Shown here: positions 8,703 to 18,651 of the stretch, piece after piece
How positions within the stretch are numbered: the first letter of the stretch is position 1
How the letters are laid out: every line of letters begins with the position of its first letter
Assembly (NCBI RefSeq): GCF_003987185.1
Contig: NZ_PIPS01000001.1
Span: 1,178,001-1,242,000 of the forward strand
Length of the DNA: 64,000 nucleotides
Reading direction: 5' to 3'
From: Idiomarina aquatica
GTDB lineage: Bacteria > Pseudomonadota > Gammaproteobacteria > Enterobacterales > Alteromonadaceae
Position numbers and translations under genes: made by a program
Notes under the pieces: generated by a model
What the model was told of the DNA's origin: nothing
Databases searched by the model: none
What the model saw: the letters and a program-made list of their open reading frames with translations, nothing else

Positions 8703-11039
8703 ATGAGCCAGATACCGCAAATACTTGCTAATGAACTGAAGGTGGATCAGCGCCAGATCGCAGCCGTTATCCAGTTGCTGGATGAAGGCTCAACGGTGCC
8801 ATTTATCGCCCGTTACCGAAAAGAGGTGACGGGTGGACTAGACGATACCCAGTTACGTCAGTTGCATCAGCGCCTGAACTACCTGCGCGAGCTGGACGAC
8901 CGCCGTCAGGTCATCCTCAAGTCAATTGACGAGCAAGGTAAACTGACCGACGAGCTGGCTCAGCGTATTAAGGCTGCCGACTCAAAAACCGAGCTTGAAG
9001 ACTTATACCTACCCTATAAGCCTAAACGCCGTACCAAAGGCCAAATTGCTATCGAAGCCGGTATTGAACCGCTGGCCGACCTGCTTTGGAATGATCCCAC
9101 GCAACAGCCGGAACAGGCCGCGGCAGATTATATTGACGCTGACAAAGGCTTTGCCGACAGCAAAGCGGTACTGGACGGCGCCCGCGCTATTTTAATGGAG
9201 CGCTTTGCCGAGCAAGCTGAACTGTTGAAGCGGCTACGCTCGCATTTGTGGCAGACGGCCCATTTAACCAGTACCGTTGCGCCGGGCAAAGAAAAGGAAG
9301 GCGCTAAATTCCGCGATTATTTCGAGTTTTCTGAGCTGTTCAAAACCATTCCGTCGCATCGCACTCTGGCGTTGTTACGGGGACGTAACGAAGGCTTCCT
9401 GCAATTATCAATGGACGCCGATCCCGGTGAGGACGACAAAACCGCCGGCTCACACTGCGAAGTCATTATTGCGGATTTCCTGAACTTTGAACATCAGGGG
9501 CGTGCTGCGGACGACTGGCTACGACAGGTGATTCAATGGACCTGGCGAGTAAAACTGTCGTTGCACATGGAAACCGAATTGATGGCTAAAGTGCGGGAGC
9601 GCGCTGAAGAAGCCGCCATTCAAGTGTTTGCCAGTAACTTAAAAGATCTACTGATGGCGGCACCGGCCGGCGCCAAAGCCACCATGGGTTTAGATCCGGG
9701 TGTTCGCACCGGGGTTAAAGTTGCGGTGGTGGACGAAACCGGCAAGGTGCTTGCTACTAATACGGTATTCCCGTTCCAGCCGCAGAATCAAATGGATAAG
9801 GCCATGCGAACACTGGCAATGTTGTGTAAACAGTACAAAGTGGAACTGATCAGCATTGGTAACGGCACCCACTCACGTGAAACCGACAAAATGGTTGGTG
9901 ACATGCTCAAGCAGCACAGTGAGATCAAGGCAAGTAAGGTGATTGTTAACGAAGCCGGTGCCTCCGTTTACTCCGCTTCTGAACAGGCGGCGCTGGAATT
10001 TCCGGACATGGACGTATCCCTGCGTGGGGCGGTATCAATTGCCCGGCGCTTACAGGATCCGCTGGCGGAGCTGGTTAAAATTGAACCTAAGTCCATCGGT
10101 GTTGGCCAATACCAGCACGACGTCAGTCAGTCACAACTGGCTCAGAGCCTCGATGCGGTGGTTGAGGATTGTGTGAACGCTGTTGGGGTAGATGCGAACA
10201 TGGCTTCAGCGGCGCTGTTGCAACGCGTATCCGGTCTATCAAAGACATTGGCCAAGAACATTGTCGACTACCGTGACAATAACGGCGCTTTTGCCAACCG
10301 CAAACAGTTGTTGGAGGTGCCGCGGATGGGACCCAAAGCCTTTGAACAAGCGGCGGGCTTCCTCCGCATCAACAAGGGTGAGCAGCCGCTGGATGCCTCT
10401 GCGGTTCACCCGGAAGCTTACACGGTGGTGGAGCGTATCGCCGCCGCAAATAATGTGCCGGTACAAGAACTGATAGGCAACCAGTCATTGATCAAAGGGC
10501 TCAATGCCGCGGACTATACCGATGAGCGTTTTGGGTTACCGACAGTAACCGATATCCTCGCCGAACTGGAAAAGCCGGGGCGAGATCCACGTCCTGAATT
10601 CAAAACCGCGAATTTTAAAGACGGTGTGGATAAAGTCAGCGATCTGAAGCCAGGTATGACGCTCGAAGGCGTCGTAACCAATGTCGCCAACTTCGGCGCG
10701 TTCGTCGATATCGGCGTGCATCAAGACGGTTTAGTGCATATCTCGGCGTTGTCGAACAAGTTCGTCAGTGATCCACGCGAAGTCGTTAAAGCCGGCCAAA
10801 TTGTTAAGGTGAAAGTGGTTGAAGTGGATCTCGAACGCAATCGTATTGGCCTGACCATGCGCCTTGACGATGAAATCGCCGCAACGTCCACCAGCACCAA
10901 ACCGACAGCCAAAAAAGGCAGTGGCAAAGCGGGTGGTAAATCCAGTGGTACGGGTAAAGCCAAGTCACGCCCGCAACCGGCTAATTCGGCAATGGGTAAT
11001 GCCCTGGCGGATGCCTTTGCAAAGGCTAAGAAGGGATAA
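8703..11039 (+). CDS. tex: Transcription accessory protein Tex (YhgF)
   Basis: At 778 residues this is full-length Tex: N-terminal helical domain, a YqgF/RNase H-like domain ([18 protein letters not shown]), helix-hairpin-helix repeats ([21 protein letters not shown]) and an S1 RNA-binding domain near residues 650-720 ([18 protein letters not shown]). The last 50 residues are a basic Lys/Ser/Gly-rich tail. Tex is a conserved nucleic-acid-binding protein linked to transcription; its exact role is not settled. It follows greB by 63 bases on the same strand. Confidence 0.95.
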   Translation: MSQIPQILANELKVDQRQIAAVIQLLDEGSTVPFIARYRKEVTGGLDDTQLRQLHQRLNYLRELDDRRQVILKSIDEQGKLTDELAQRIKAADSKTELEDLYLPYKPKRRTKGQIAIEAGIEPLADLLWNDPTQQPEQAAADYIDADKGFADSKAVLDGARAILMERFAEQAELLKRLRSHLWQTAHLTSTVAPGKEKEGAKFRDYFEFSELFKTIPSHRTLALLRGRNEGFLQLSMDADPGEDDKTAGSHCEVIIADFLNFEHQGRAADDWLRQVIQWTWRVKLSLHMETELMAKVRERAEEAAIQVFASNLKDLLMAAPAGAKATMGLDPGVRTGVKVAVVDETGKVLATNTVFPFQPQNQMDKAMRTLAMLCKQYKVELISIGNGTHSRETDKMVGDMLKQHSEIKASKVIVNEAGASVYSASEQAALEFPDMDVSLRGAVSIARRLQDPLAELVKIEPKSIGVGQYQHDVSQSQLAQSLDAVVEDCVNAVGVDANMASAALLQRVSGLSKTLAKNIVDYRDNNGAFANRKQLLEVPRMGPKAFEQAAGFLRINKGEQPLDASAVHPEAYTVVERIAAANNVPVQELIGNQSLIKGLNAADYTDERFGLPTVTDILAELEKPGRDPRPEFKTANFKDGVDKVSDLKPGMTLEGVVTNVANFGAFVDIGVHQDGLVHISALSNKFVSDPREVVKAGQIVKVKVVEVDLERNRIGLTMRLDDEIAATSTSTKPTAKKGSGKAGGKSSGTGKAKSRPQPANSAMGNALADAFAKAKKG

Positions 11040-11048
11040 TAATCCGGT

Positions 11049-11909
11049 TTAGGCGGTCGCGCTGAAGCCCGTTTCTGACGGGCTCACGCGGCGGCTATAA
11101 AAATCAGCAATCAGCGTACCGCGTTCAGCAGCGGAAAGCGTCTTTCGCTGTGTTCCGGCAAGCTCACCAGCACTGCCGACGGAAGAGCTGTCGTTGCCCT
11201 CACCTTCGAGCGATTTGCGCACGGGACCCTGAATACGACTGCCGTCTCCGGCATCATTACGGCCTTGCGACGATTTAGTCTCTTCCCCATCAGTAGCTTC
11301 TGCCGCCTTAGAGGCACCCGGAGCGTCGCTTTTAGCCAGTTCGGCACGGGCTTCCGCTGCCTTTACCGAGGCTTCTGCAGCAATCGAGCGGTCAGCAGAA
11401 GAGGGTTCCGCCGGGGCCAATGCCGCACGCCGAACCACCTGCATTTTCTGGATGGTTGCCTGGGGATCGCCGGGAACGACGCTGACGTCGATTTGTACTT
11501 CACCGCCCACGGCATAGGATTTACCATCCGGGCCGCGTTCATATTCATAGCTGGGACTACCGGCATACTGACCACCCACAGCGGCGTGTGCCTGCTCGTG
11601 CGTGCGCACTTCCGCATCACGGTTTTTTAGTTCCCGGACTTCCTCTTGGATTTCACGCTGTTCTTCGGGAGTACGCTCGGATTCACGCTTATCTTCCGCT
11701 TTGCGACCGTCGGCTTTGGTGGACTCAGAAGCGCTCTGTTGCTCTTTTTTGCCGTCTGTCTTACGCGCTTGTTTATCGGTTGATGTGCCAGCCTGGGGGG
11801 AGGATGCAGGCTCTTTAATGGCTGCACGTTGCTGGTTTTCACGGCCAACAGCATCCGACGCCGGCATCGGTGCCGGAGGAATCGTCGGAAGTGCGGTTGT
11901 GATATTCAT
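11049..11909 (-). CDS. Putative metalloprotease of the SprA-related family (HExxH)
   Basis: The 286-residue protein has a long low-complexity, charged N-terminal half (residues 20-90) and then the conserved core RDAEVRTHEQAHAAVGGQYAG, in which HEQAH (104-108) fits the zinc-protease pattern HExxH. Next comes YEYERGPDGKSYAVGGEVQIDV, also characteristic of the SprA-related family. The C-terminal third is again Ala/Glu-rich. There is no signal peptide. Catalytic activity is not shown by the sequence; only the motif is. It lies downstream of a small protein on the same strand (gap of 31 bases) and converges with tex. Confidence 0.75.
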   Translation of the reverse strand: MNITTALPTIPPAPMPASDAVGRENQQRAAIKEPASSPQAGTSTDKQARKTDGKKEQQSASESTKADGRKAEDKRESERTPEEQREIQEEVRELKNRDAEVRTHEQAHAAVGGQYAGSPSYEYERGPDGKSYAVGGEVQIDVSVVPGDPQATIQKMQVVRRAALAPAEPSSADRSIAAEASVKAAEARAELAKSDAPGASKAAEATDGEETKSSQGRNDAGDGSRIQGPVRKSLEGEGNDSSSVGSAGELAGTQRKTLSAAERGTLIADFYSRRVSPSETGFSATA

Positions 11910-11940
11910 GGCCGTTACATACGCGAGTTTATCTTGAGCC

Positions 11941-12252
11941 TTACGCGCTGGTATCGATTAACGTACCGAGTACTTCATCGGCCGTTTCGACGGTGCGGGT
12001 ATTGGCTTCGAAATTAGTCTCGCCTTGCTGTAAAGACACCAGTCCGTCAGTGGCGTTATTTGCGCTTACCGACTGACTGGTTTCGCTGGCCGACTCCGTC
12101 GCAGCGTTAACGCCGCTTGACTGTGCATTGCTTTGTTGTTGCACATCATTACGTGCACCCGCATTTGCAATTTCTGCACTGGCTTCGTTAACTTGCTGGC
12201 TGGCTCGTTGCAAGCCTTGCAGGCCTGCGTTCATTGCACCATTGATTTCCAT
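11941..12252 (-). CDS. Small protein with a flagellar-axial-like N-terminus
   Basis: The 103-residue protein starts at an ATG at 12252 preceded by GGAGGCA. Its first 30 residues (INGAMNAGLQGLQRASQQV, then NEASAEIANAG) look like the D0 helix of flagellar rod/hook proteins, which have the pattern N-x-A-x-x-G-L-x-x-x-x-x-x-x-x-x-x-x-x-N-I-A-N. The rest is rich in Ser, Ala, Asn and Gln with no cysteine, ending TVETADEVLGTLIDTSA. I do not recognise a named family. The flagellar resemblance is an observation from the N-terminus only. It is followed by the HExxH gene, with which it may form an operon. Confidence 0.6.
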   Translation of the reverse strand: MEINGAMNAGLQGLQRASQQVNEASAEIANAGARNDVQQQSNAQSSGVNAATESASETSQSVSANNATDGLVSLQQGETNFEANTRTVETADEVLGTLIDTSA

Positions 12253-12339
12253 AGCTGCCTCCAATGACTGCGGCAAAATGTTGCCACCAGTATTGTATAA
12301 AAAGCAGGCAAATGCAAGCCAGCGTCAGCGTTCTTTACG

Positions 12340-13473
12340 TTAAGCGTGCTGCTTAATCTGTGACACCAGTTCTTTCCAGTGACGGCGCTGTTGCTCTAGC
12401 GACGCTTTAAGCTCGTCGACCTGGGCTTTCAGTGCATCCATGTTCACTTGCTCGCGCAAGTGTTTGGCTTTACTGTCCAACAGCTTTTTTCGCGCCTGGT
12501 AGTATTGACGTAACTGAACCGCCATATCGTCATAATGCTGTTGGGCCATTTCGAGCAACGTATGCGGTGCAGACTTCGCTTTCTTCTGTAACCGCTGTAA
12601 CTGCATCTGCAGACGCGCTTTTTCGACCTGATAACCTGAGCTGCGCTTAAGGTTAGAGGCTAATCCTACCCAGGATAATGCGCGAATCAGCCACTTAGTT
12701 GGATCAAACTGATACCAGCGAATGCCGTTACGGTAGTCGGCCGAGAAAATGTGATGGTAGTTGTGGTAGCCTTCACCAAAGGTCAGGAACGCCAGTACGC
12801 CGTTGTCACGCGCGGTATTTTTATCGGTATAAGGTTGTTTGCCCCAAACATGCGCCAACGAATTGATGAAAAACGTGGTGTGATGATTAAGTACCAGACG
12901 TAAAACACCAACAACCAACAGTGCAGCCCACACATCGCCCACCATCAGACCCACCAGAATTGGCCAGCCGAAGTTGGTCAATAATGTCAGCGCCAGATAG
13001 TGACGATGCTGCCACATAACGATGGGATCTTTCTGCAAATCCTTAACATTGTCGTAATCCGAATAACGACTGGCCTGATACTCACGTAACATCCAGCCAA
13101 TGTGCGAATACCAGAAGCCACGTTTTGCCGAATAAGGGTCTTTATCATTATCGTCGACGTGGGTGTGGTGAACGCGGTGATCCGACGACCAGTGCAAGGC
13201 ACTGTTCTGTAACGCCAGTGCACCACCGATAGCAAACAGAAAACGCACGACGGGATTGGCATCATAAGTTTTGTGCGACCACAGACGGTGGTAGCCGGCG
13301 GTAATGGAAATGCCTGCAAAACAAATTGTACCCAGCATAATCCACCATAATGCACTATCAATACCAACAAGATAGCCATACAGCGGCACGCCGACGGCAG
13401 CAATCACGAAGGTTGATAAAAAGACAATGGTGTTAAGCCAGATAATTGGGGGTTTGGTATTTAATTCGGTCAT
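12340..13473 (-). CDS. Acyl-CoA (delta-9 type) fatty acid desaturase
   Basis: The 377-residue membrane protein has the three histidine boxes of membrane desaturases: HRLWSH at 62-67, HRVHH at 99-103 and HNYHH at 237-241, which bind the di-iron centre, plus four hydrophobic segments. It should introduce a cis double bond into saturated acyl chains. The last 90 residues (about 285-377) form a predicted Gln/Lys-rich coiled coil that goes beyond the catalytic core. The gene diverges from fabR, and a FabR-type operator lies 48 bases upstream of the start, so FabR repression in response to unsaturated acyl pools is likely. Confidence 0.92.
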   Translation of the reverse strand: MTELNTKPPIIWLNTIVFLSTFVIAAVGVPLYGYLVGIDSALWWIMLGTICFAGISITAGYHRLWSHKTYDANPVVRFLFAIGGALALQNSALHWSSDHRVHHTHVDDNDKDPYSAKRGFWYSHIGWMLREYQASRYSDYDNVKDLQKDPIVMWQHRHYLALTLLTNFGWPILVGLMVGDVWAALLVVGVLRLVLNHHTTFFINSLAHVWGKQPYTDKNTARDNGVLAFLTFGEGYHNYHHIFSADYRNGIRWYQFDPTKWLIRALSWVGLASNLKRSSGYQVEKARLQMQLQRLQKKAKSAPHTLLEMAQQHYDDMAVQLRQYYQARKKLLDSKAKHLREQVNMDALKAQVDELKASLEQQRRHWKELVSQIKQHA

Positions 13474-13520
13474 TCAAATTCTTGCCATGTAACTGCGAGT
13501 AAAACGGTGCAAACCAAAAT

Positions 13521-13538
13521 AGCGTACACGTGTTCGCT
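13521..13538. promoter_or_regulatory. FabR operator
   Basis: AGCGTACACGTGTTCGCT is an 18-bp dyad with one mismatched pair. It is almost the same as the FabR site known upstream of fabB in E. coli (AGCGTACACGTGTTAGCT). It lies between the divergent desaturase and fabR genes, 48 bases from the desaturase start and 110 bases from the fabR start, so it may control one or both. Confidence 0.85.
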
Positions 13539-13647
13539 GAATTTACGGGTTTTTGCTTCAGAATACAAGCAATAATTGTGTAAAATCCTGTGATACTATG
13601 ACCGTTTAATGGGCAAAACGTTTACTCAAACATAAAGTGAGAGCACA

Positions 13648-14277
13648 GTGGCAAAGCAAGCGACGAACGGTATCAGAGCGCAACAAAAAGAAAAAACCCG
13701 GCGAGCTTTAATTGATGCGGCGATGAATCAGCTCAGCGCCGAGACCGGCTTTTCCAGCCTGAGCCTGCGTGAAGTGGCCCGCGAAGCAAATATTGCCCCA
13801 ACCTCGTTTTATCGTCATTTTCGTAATATGGACGAACTGGGATTAACCCTCGTCGACGAGTGTGGTCTGACGCTCAGACAACTACTGCGGCAGGCCCGCC
13901 AGCGTATCGAAAAAGGCGGTTCCATCATCCGCGTTTCGATAGAAACCTTTATGCAATACGTTGCCAGTAACACCGCCATCTTTCGGTTATTACTGCAGGA
14001 GCGCACCGGTTGCTCAAGGGAGTTTCGCAGTGCCGTGGAGCGTGAGCTTGAACATTTTAAGGCGGAACTGGAAGAATATCTGGTGATGGAACAGGGCTTT
14101 ACCCACGAGCTGGCGTCACTGCAATCCGATGCCATTGTAAAAATCGTATTTAGCGCAGGCGCTGACTGTTTTGACGTCAGCGACGACGAACGCCGCCAGA
14201 TCACCGAGGCGACCATTCAGCAAGTGCGTCTGGTCGCACGTGGCGCCGAAGCAACGCGCCGGCTTGCACAGACATAA
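13648..14277 (+). CDS. fabR: Unsaturated fatty acid biosynthesis repressor FabR (TetR family)
   Basis: The 209-residue protein matches FabR: after a short basic lead ([18 protein letters not shown]) comes the TetR helix-turn-helix ([32 protein letters not shown]), then the ligand-binding domain with [19 protein letters not shown] and [12 protein letters not shown]. FabR senses long-chain unsaturated acyl thioesters and represses unsaturated fatty acid genes. The start is a GTG at 13648; the conserved region begins 10 residues later, so the start is reasonable but not forced. It is transcribed away from the desaturase it probably controls. Confidence 0.93.
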   Translation: MAKQATNGIRAQQKEKTRRALIDAAMNQLSAETGFSSLSLREVAREANIAPTSFYRHFRNMDELGLTLVDECGLTLRQLLRQARQRIEKGGSIIRVSIETFMQYVASNTAIFRLLLQERTGCSREFRSAVERELEHFKAELEEYLVMEQGFTHELASLQSDAIVKIVFSAGADCFDVSDDERRQITEATIQQVRLVARGAEATRRLAQT

Positions 14278-14324
14278 GACCGTTTTACAATCAACAGAAA
14301 ATCACAATAAACCAGGAGAATCCG

Positions 14325-16352
14325 ATGTTATTCAGAACCCTTGGCACAGTCAGTTTACTGACCCTTGCGGTGACCGGACAAGCTCGCGAAATGACGCTGA
14401 TGGAAACGGTAACAGCTCAGTCTGTTGCCAGCGTCGATTTATCGCCAAATGGCCAGTATACCGCGGTGTTAAAATACATCCCGCGTACGCCGTATAAAGA
14501 CGACGACGGTAGCGGTTTTACCGAGCTCGTATTAATCGACGCGCAAGGTAACGAAACCGTCTATTTTAATCGCGACGATGAGTTCTCGCAGGTGTCCTTT
14601 GGTCCAAACAGTGAATACCTGTATTTCACCGCTAAGCGCGACGATGACAAATACAACGAACTGTACCGCCTGCCGATTAACGGTGGCGCGGTACAGTCAT
14701 TTTATGAGTTTGAAGGTCATATCGGCGCTTATGACATCAGTGATGAGGGTCAGTCTCTGATTTTTACGTCACGCGGTAAACCGGATGCGGATGAACAGAA
14801 GCTGGCTAAGAAAGGCTTTAAAGCTGAGGTTTACGAAGAAGACCTTGATTACACGCATTTGTATCACGTTGACCTAAGCGCCGAACAAAAACAGGCGACT
14901 CAGGTATCGGCGGACGACCAACATATTTTGTCGGCTGAGTTCCACCCCGACAACACCCACATCCTGGTGCGTACTGCGCCAACGCCGCTGATCGATGATA
15001 ACTACATGAGCAGCCAATATCAGCTCATCAATAAAGCCGGCGAACTGCAACAAGCGTTCGAAACTGCCGGCAAGCTAGGACAAGCAAGCTTCTCTCCGGA
15101 CGGCCGTTATCTGGCGATGATCTCGGCGGCCAATTACAACGACCCGTCGGCGGGTACCCTGCTCGTCTGGGACTCGCAAACGGAAGAGTTGCGCAACGTC
15201 TTACCCGATTACCAAGGCTCTATCCGTGATTTCGCTTGGCGTACCGACCAGGAACTGGTTTGGTTAGGTCATCGTGGTACCGAATCCGAAGTACAGGCAC
15301 TGACGTTAAAGTTCCTCGAAAACCGTATGCTGGTGGAGCCAGGCGAAGCGATTTTCAGCAGTCTTGACGGTGAATCCGGAATTGGACAAATTGCGTTGCG
15401 CGGTAACCGCCCCGAACATCCAAACGAAGCCTTCCTGCTGGACGACAGCGGCTTAGAGCGGTTAACGGTTTCCAATCCGTGGCTGGATGAAATCACCATG
15501 CCGCGTCAGGAAAGCATCACCTACGAAGCTCGTGACGGTTTGCAATTGGAAGGCATTCTGGTTTATCCAACGGACTATCAGGAAGGCCAAAGCTATCCTA
15601 CCGTAATGGTCATCCATGGCGGTCCTGAGTCACATTACAGCAACGGTTGGCTGGATCGCTATTCCGCACCGGTTAAACACGCTGCTGCCAACGGCTATGC
15701 GTTGTTCTTCCCGAATTATCGGGGCAGCACTGGTCGCGGCGTAGAGTTCTCAATGCTGAGCCAAAACGATTATGCCGGTAAAGAGTTCGACGATATCGTT
15801 GACGCCAAACAACACCTGGTAGAAATGGGCATCACAGACCCTGAGCGTGTCGGTATCACCGGCGGTTCTTACGGTGGTTATGCCTCAGCCTGGGGCGCAA
15901 CCAAACAAACTGAGCATTTTGCGGCCAGTGTCATGTTTGTCGGTATCAGCGATAACATCTCTAAGTTCGGCACGACGGACATCGCCAAAGAGATGCACGC
16001 CGTTCACGCTCGTAGCTACCCGTGGGAAAAGTGGCAGTGGTACTTAGAACGCAGTCCTATTTACTATGCTGAGCAGGCTCGTACGCCGATCTTAATCATG
16101 CACGGTAAAGAAGATACCCGTGTTCATCCGTCACAGTCGATGGAACTCTACCGCTACCTGAAAACTCACGGTAATGTGCCGGTACGACTGGTTCTTTATC
16201 CGGGCGAAGGCCACGGGAACCGGAAAATGGCAGCGCAGCTGGATTACGGTATGCGGATGATGCGCTGGATGGACACCTTCCTGGTAGAAAAAGCGGAAAC
16301 CAAACCTCCGTTTGAGCTACCACATGTTGAGCATATGCAAGCAGACGACTAA
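14325..16352 (+). CDS. S9 family serine peptidase (prolyl oligopeptidase/acylaminoacyl type)
   Basis: The 675-residue protein begins with a signal peptide (MLFRTLGTVSLLTLAVTGQA), followed by a beta-propeller region with repeated SPNGQY/SPDGRY motifs (about 30-380) and a C-terminal alpha/beta hydrolase domain. The catalytic triad is visible: Ser515 in GGSYGG, Asp597 in HGKEDTRVH and His630 in GEGHGNR. It should be a periplasmic or secreted oligopeptidase. A ribosome site CCAGGAG lies before the ATG. It is monocistronic, ending at a strong terminator. Confidence 0.92.
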   Translation: MLFRTLGTVSLLTLAVTGQAREMTLMETVTAQSVASVDLSPNGQYTAVLKYIPRTPYKDDDGSGFTELVLIDAQGNETVYFNRDDEFSQVSFGPNSEYLYFTAKRDDDKYNELYRLPINGGAVQSFYEFEGHIGAYDISDEGQSLIFTSRGKPDADEQKLAKKGFKAEVYEEDLDYTHLYHVDLSAEQKQATQVSADDQHILSAEFHPDNTHILVRTAPTPLIDDNYMSSQYQLINKAGELQQAFETAGKLGQASFSPDGRYLAMISAANYNDPSAGTLLVWDSQTEELRNVLPDYQGSIRDFAWRTDQELVWLGHRGTESEVQALTLKFLENRMLVEPGEAIFSSLDGESGIGQIALRGNRPEHPNEAFLLDDSGLERLTVSNPWLDEITMPRQESITYEARDGLQLEGILVYPTDYQEGQSYPTVMVIHGGPESHYSNGWLDRYSAPVKHAAANGYALFFPNYRGSTGRGVEFSMLSQNDYAGKEFDDIVDAKQHLVEMGITDPERVGITGGSYGGYASAWGATKQTEHFAASVMFVGISDNISKFGTTDIAKEMHAVHARSYPWEKWQWYLERSPIYYAEQARTPILIMHGKEDTRVHPSQSMELYRYLKTHGNVPVRLVLYPGEGHGNRKMAAQLDYGMRMMRWMDTFLVEKAETKPPFELPHVEHMQADD

Positions 16353-16364
16353 TGCTGCGAATAC

Positions 16365-16395
16365 AAAAAGGCCGGCTCACAAGCCGGCCTTTTTT
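16365..16395. terminator. Bidirectional rho-independent terminator
   Basis: AAAAAGGCCGGCT at 16365-16377 pairs with AGCCGGCCTTTTT starting at 16382, around a four-base loop. T-runs occur on both strands, so it can end the S9 peptidase transcript (plus) and the ABC exporter operon (minus). Confidence 0.92.
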
Positions 16396-16406
16396 AATGG
16401 CAGTTG

Positions 16407-17606
16407 TTACCCCTTAATGGCATTCCAGATGTCTTTCCAACTGGGTTCTTTGCCGTAGAACTGAATACCCATCGCAAACAACCGGCCGGCTACGTTGCGC
16501 ATCCAAATCACGAACACCACCAGCAGCGCCAGACTAAGCAACTGTTGCCACCAGGTGACGTCAGTTTGTAACAACCGCACCGGCATCATCACAAACGACG
16601 AAATGGGTAAAATGCTCATCACCTGAGCCAATCCACCGTCTGGATTATCGATGATGCTAAACGACAGAAATACCGGCAGTAAAGGCAACAGCATCACCGA
16701 GCTGCGTGACGAGTGATTGGGGTCATCGATGGTGGCCGAAAAACCGGCCAACATCGCATTGATCAACACCAGTCCCAGCAACACGAACACGACCGATAAC
16801 ACAGCACCGTAGTAGCGGTCGAAGCTGACACTGCTGTCGCCGCCACTGAACATCGAGGCCACCAGTCCAATACCGGTAAAAAATAAGCCCAGGAACACCA
16901 TCGACTTGATGCTGTGCAAGGTAATACCAAGAATTTTACCGTCCATCCACTGTGTTGGCGATATGATGGTTAACAGCTGCTCAGTAACCCGTTGCTGTTT
17001 TTCTGCGGTAATCGACATCATCATCAAACCAAAGCCAGTGAAAACACCCACCGTAATCGCCACGGTGACCAGCATTGGCAAAGCTTCACTAAAACCACCT
17101 TCATCCTCATCTTGCGCACTGACATCGGTACTTTGCACCGTTGTCGTGATTGCCGGTGGTTCATTGATGACCTGCCGCTGTTGGTCGCTCAACGTTAGCT
17201 GTTTGATGCGCTGCTGTTGCAGTTGTTGCTCCAACGCCTTAACCAAGCCATCTTGCCAGTCGTCTTTCTCCCGTACTACCAGCTCAGCTTCTAACGACGG
17301 TGAAATGACCACCAGCACATCCAAATCGTCCGGTAATTGCTGTTGCCATTGCTGCACTTCCATCGACCCTGCAGCACGCAATGGCACATCGTCTGGTGCC
17401 TCGAAACGCCAGCTTTGCTCGGCTTTGTTTTGGTAAAAAATCGCGCCCTGATGTTGCTCGGAGAACACTTCCGTGATGACGCCCCAACCGGCACTGACCA
17501 GAAAGATAATCGCCAGCAACGCAATCGAGATAAGTTCCTGTTTCCATTTAAAGAAACGTTTAAATTCCCACCAAGCGATGGTCTTCAATTGTTGCGAACG
17601 GTTCAT
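16407..17606 (-). CDS. ABC-2 type transporter permease (NatB-like)
   Basis: The 399-residue protein has one N-terminal membrane helix (about 25-45), a long extracytoplasmic region rich in Gln (about 60-175), then five or so helices from 180 to 385 (PMLVTVAITVGVFTGFGLMM onwards). This is the topology of NatB/ABC-2 permeases, which export Na+, drugs or other substrates; the substrate is unknown. The start overlaps the stop of the ATPase gene by 4 bases, so the two are translationally coupled. Confidence 0.87.
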   Translation of the reverse strand: MNRSQQLKTIAWWEFKRFFKWKQELISIALLAIIFLVSAGWGVITEVFSEQHQGAIFYQNKAEQSWRFEAPDDVPLRAAGSMEVQQWQQQLPDDLDVLVVISPSLEAELVVREKDDWQDGLVKALEQQLQQQRIKQLTLSDQQRQVINEPPAITTTVQSTDVSAQDEDEGGFSEALPMLVTVAITVGVFTGFGLMMMSITAEKQQRVTEQLLTIISPTQWMDGKILGITLHSIKSMVFLGLFFTGIGLVASMFSGGDSSVSFDRYYGAVLSVVFVLLGLVLINAMLAGFSATIDDPNHSSRSSVMLLPLLPVFLSFSIIDNPDGGLAQVMSILPISSFVMMPVRLLQTDVTWWQQLLSLALLVVFVIWMRNVAGRLFAMGIQFYGKEPSWKDIWNAIKG

Positions 17607-18535
17607 GCGGCATCTCCCTGTGCTTGTGAGCGTCCGATGGTGTCCAGATACAGTTCGTGCAATCCGGGTTTGCGCAATGCAAATGACTCAATCGCACAAC
17701 GTTCGGCTAACCGAGGCCATAACATGGATGCGTCAACATCGGCTCCAAGCGTGAGTTCCAGCTCATTTTTGTCGATCGGGTGGAGGCGCTCGATTTCGCT
17801 AAAATCTGACCAGGCACTCTGTGCCGCAATGGCATCACAGTGCACACGATAGAGTCGTTGCGGCTGCAATGTCGCGCGAATTTCTTCCAGAGATCCCTGC
17901 GCCAGGGCTTTACCATGAGACATCAGTAACATTTTATCCGCCAAACGCTCGACCAGCGCCATCTGGTGGGCGCTCAACAACACGGTTTTACCTTGTTCTT
18001 TCAAATCGCTCAGCACCTTTAGCACGTGCTCCTGATTAACCGGATCAAGGCCAGAAAAAGGTTCATCAAGAATCACCAGGTCGGGATCGTGCAACAAAGT
18101 AGAAATTAACTGCACTTTTTGCTGATTACCTTTCGACAACTGCCGCATTGGCTCTTGTTTGCGATCGGTCAGATCAAAATGTGCCAACCACTTGTCAATG
18201 CGCGGTAAATACACACTCTGCTCGAGTCCTCGTAGCCTTGCTACGTATGACAGGTTATCGAGAATCGAACGATCCTGATAGAGACCGCGGTCTTCAGGGA
18301 GGTAAGCAAAATGCTGTGGACGCAGCTGAATATCGGCACCCCCCAGGTCTGTTATCTGAATCCGGCCACTGTCAGGTTGTGTTAAACCGACCAGCATCCG
18401 AACCAAGGAAGATTTACCGGCACCATTTGGCCCGAGTAAGGCGTAAATTTGCCCAGAACGCACATCCAAAGATATTGCGTCGACGGCTGTCACTGTCTTG
18501 TAACGTTTCGTTACCGTATCTATTGTTATATTCAT
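17603..18535 (-). CDS. ABC transporter ATPase (NatA-like)
   Basis: The 310-residue protein has a Walker A (GPNGAGKS, about 36-43), an ABC signature in the form LSKGNQQKV, and Walker B (LVILDEPFSGLDP), followed by an H-loop (LLSAHQM) and a 90-residue C-terminal extension usual for ATPases paired with ABC-2 permeases. It energises the permease encoded just downstream. A promoter should lie in the short gap after the pckA terminator. Confidence 0.9.
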   Translation of the reverse strand: MNITIDTVTKRYKTVTAVDAISLDVRSGQIYALLGPNGAGKSSLVRMLVGLTQPDSGRIQITDLGGADIQLRPQHFAYLPEDRGLYQDRSILDNLSYVARLRGLEQSVYLPRIDKWLAHFDLTDRKQEPMRQLSKGNQQKVQLISTLLHDPDLVILDEPFSGLDPVNQEHVLKVLSDLKEQGKTVLLSAHQMALVERLADKMLLMSHGKALAQGSLEEIRATLQPQRLYRVHCDAIAAQSAWSDFSEIERLHPIDKNELELTLGADVDASMLWPRLAERCAIESFALRKPGLHELYLDTIGRSQAQGDAA

Positions 18536-18576
18536 GTTGCCAGACTGTTATGAGATCTGACGCTATGATAGCGAAC

Positions 18577-18612
18577 GAAAAAGGCCTGTAACAGATGGTT
18601 ACAGGCCTTTTA
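18577..18612 (-). terminator. Rho-independent terminator of pckA
   Basis: AAGGCCTGTAAC (18581-18592) pairs perfectly with GTTACAGGCCTT (18598-18609) around a five-base loop. On the minus strand the stem is followed by TTTTT, placing it 40-75 bases after the pckA stop. Confidence 0.93.
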
Positions 18613-18651
18613 TTGTTTCAAAATGTGACGTCAATAACGATAAGTTTGACG

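Noticed and set aside
11066-11082. AGCCCGT/ACGGGCT stem after tex, considered as a terminator
   Set aside because: It lies in the coding end of the metalloprotease-like gene and no T-run follows.
16906-17436. Open frame of 176 codons on plus, inside the ABC permease gene
   Set aside because: Ser/Cys-rich shadow of the permease with no start signals.
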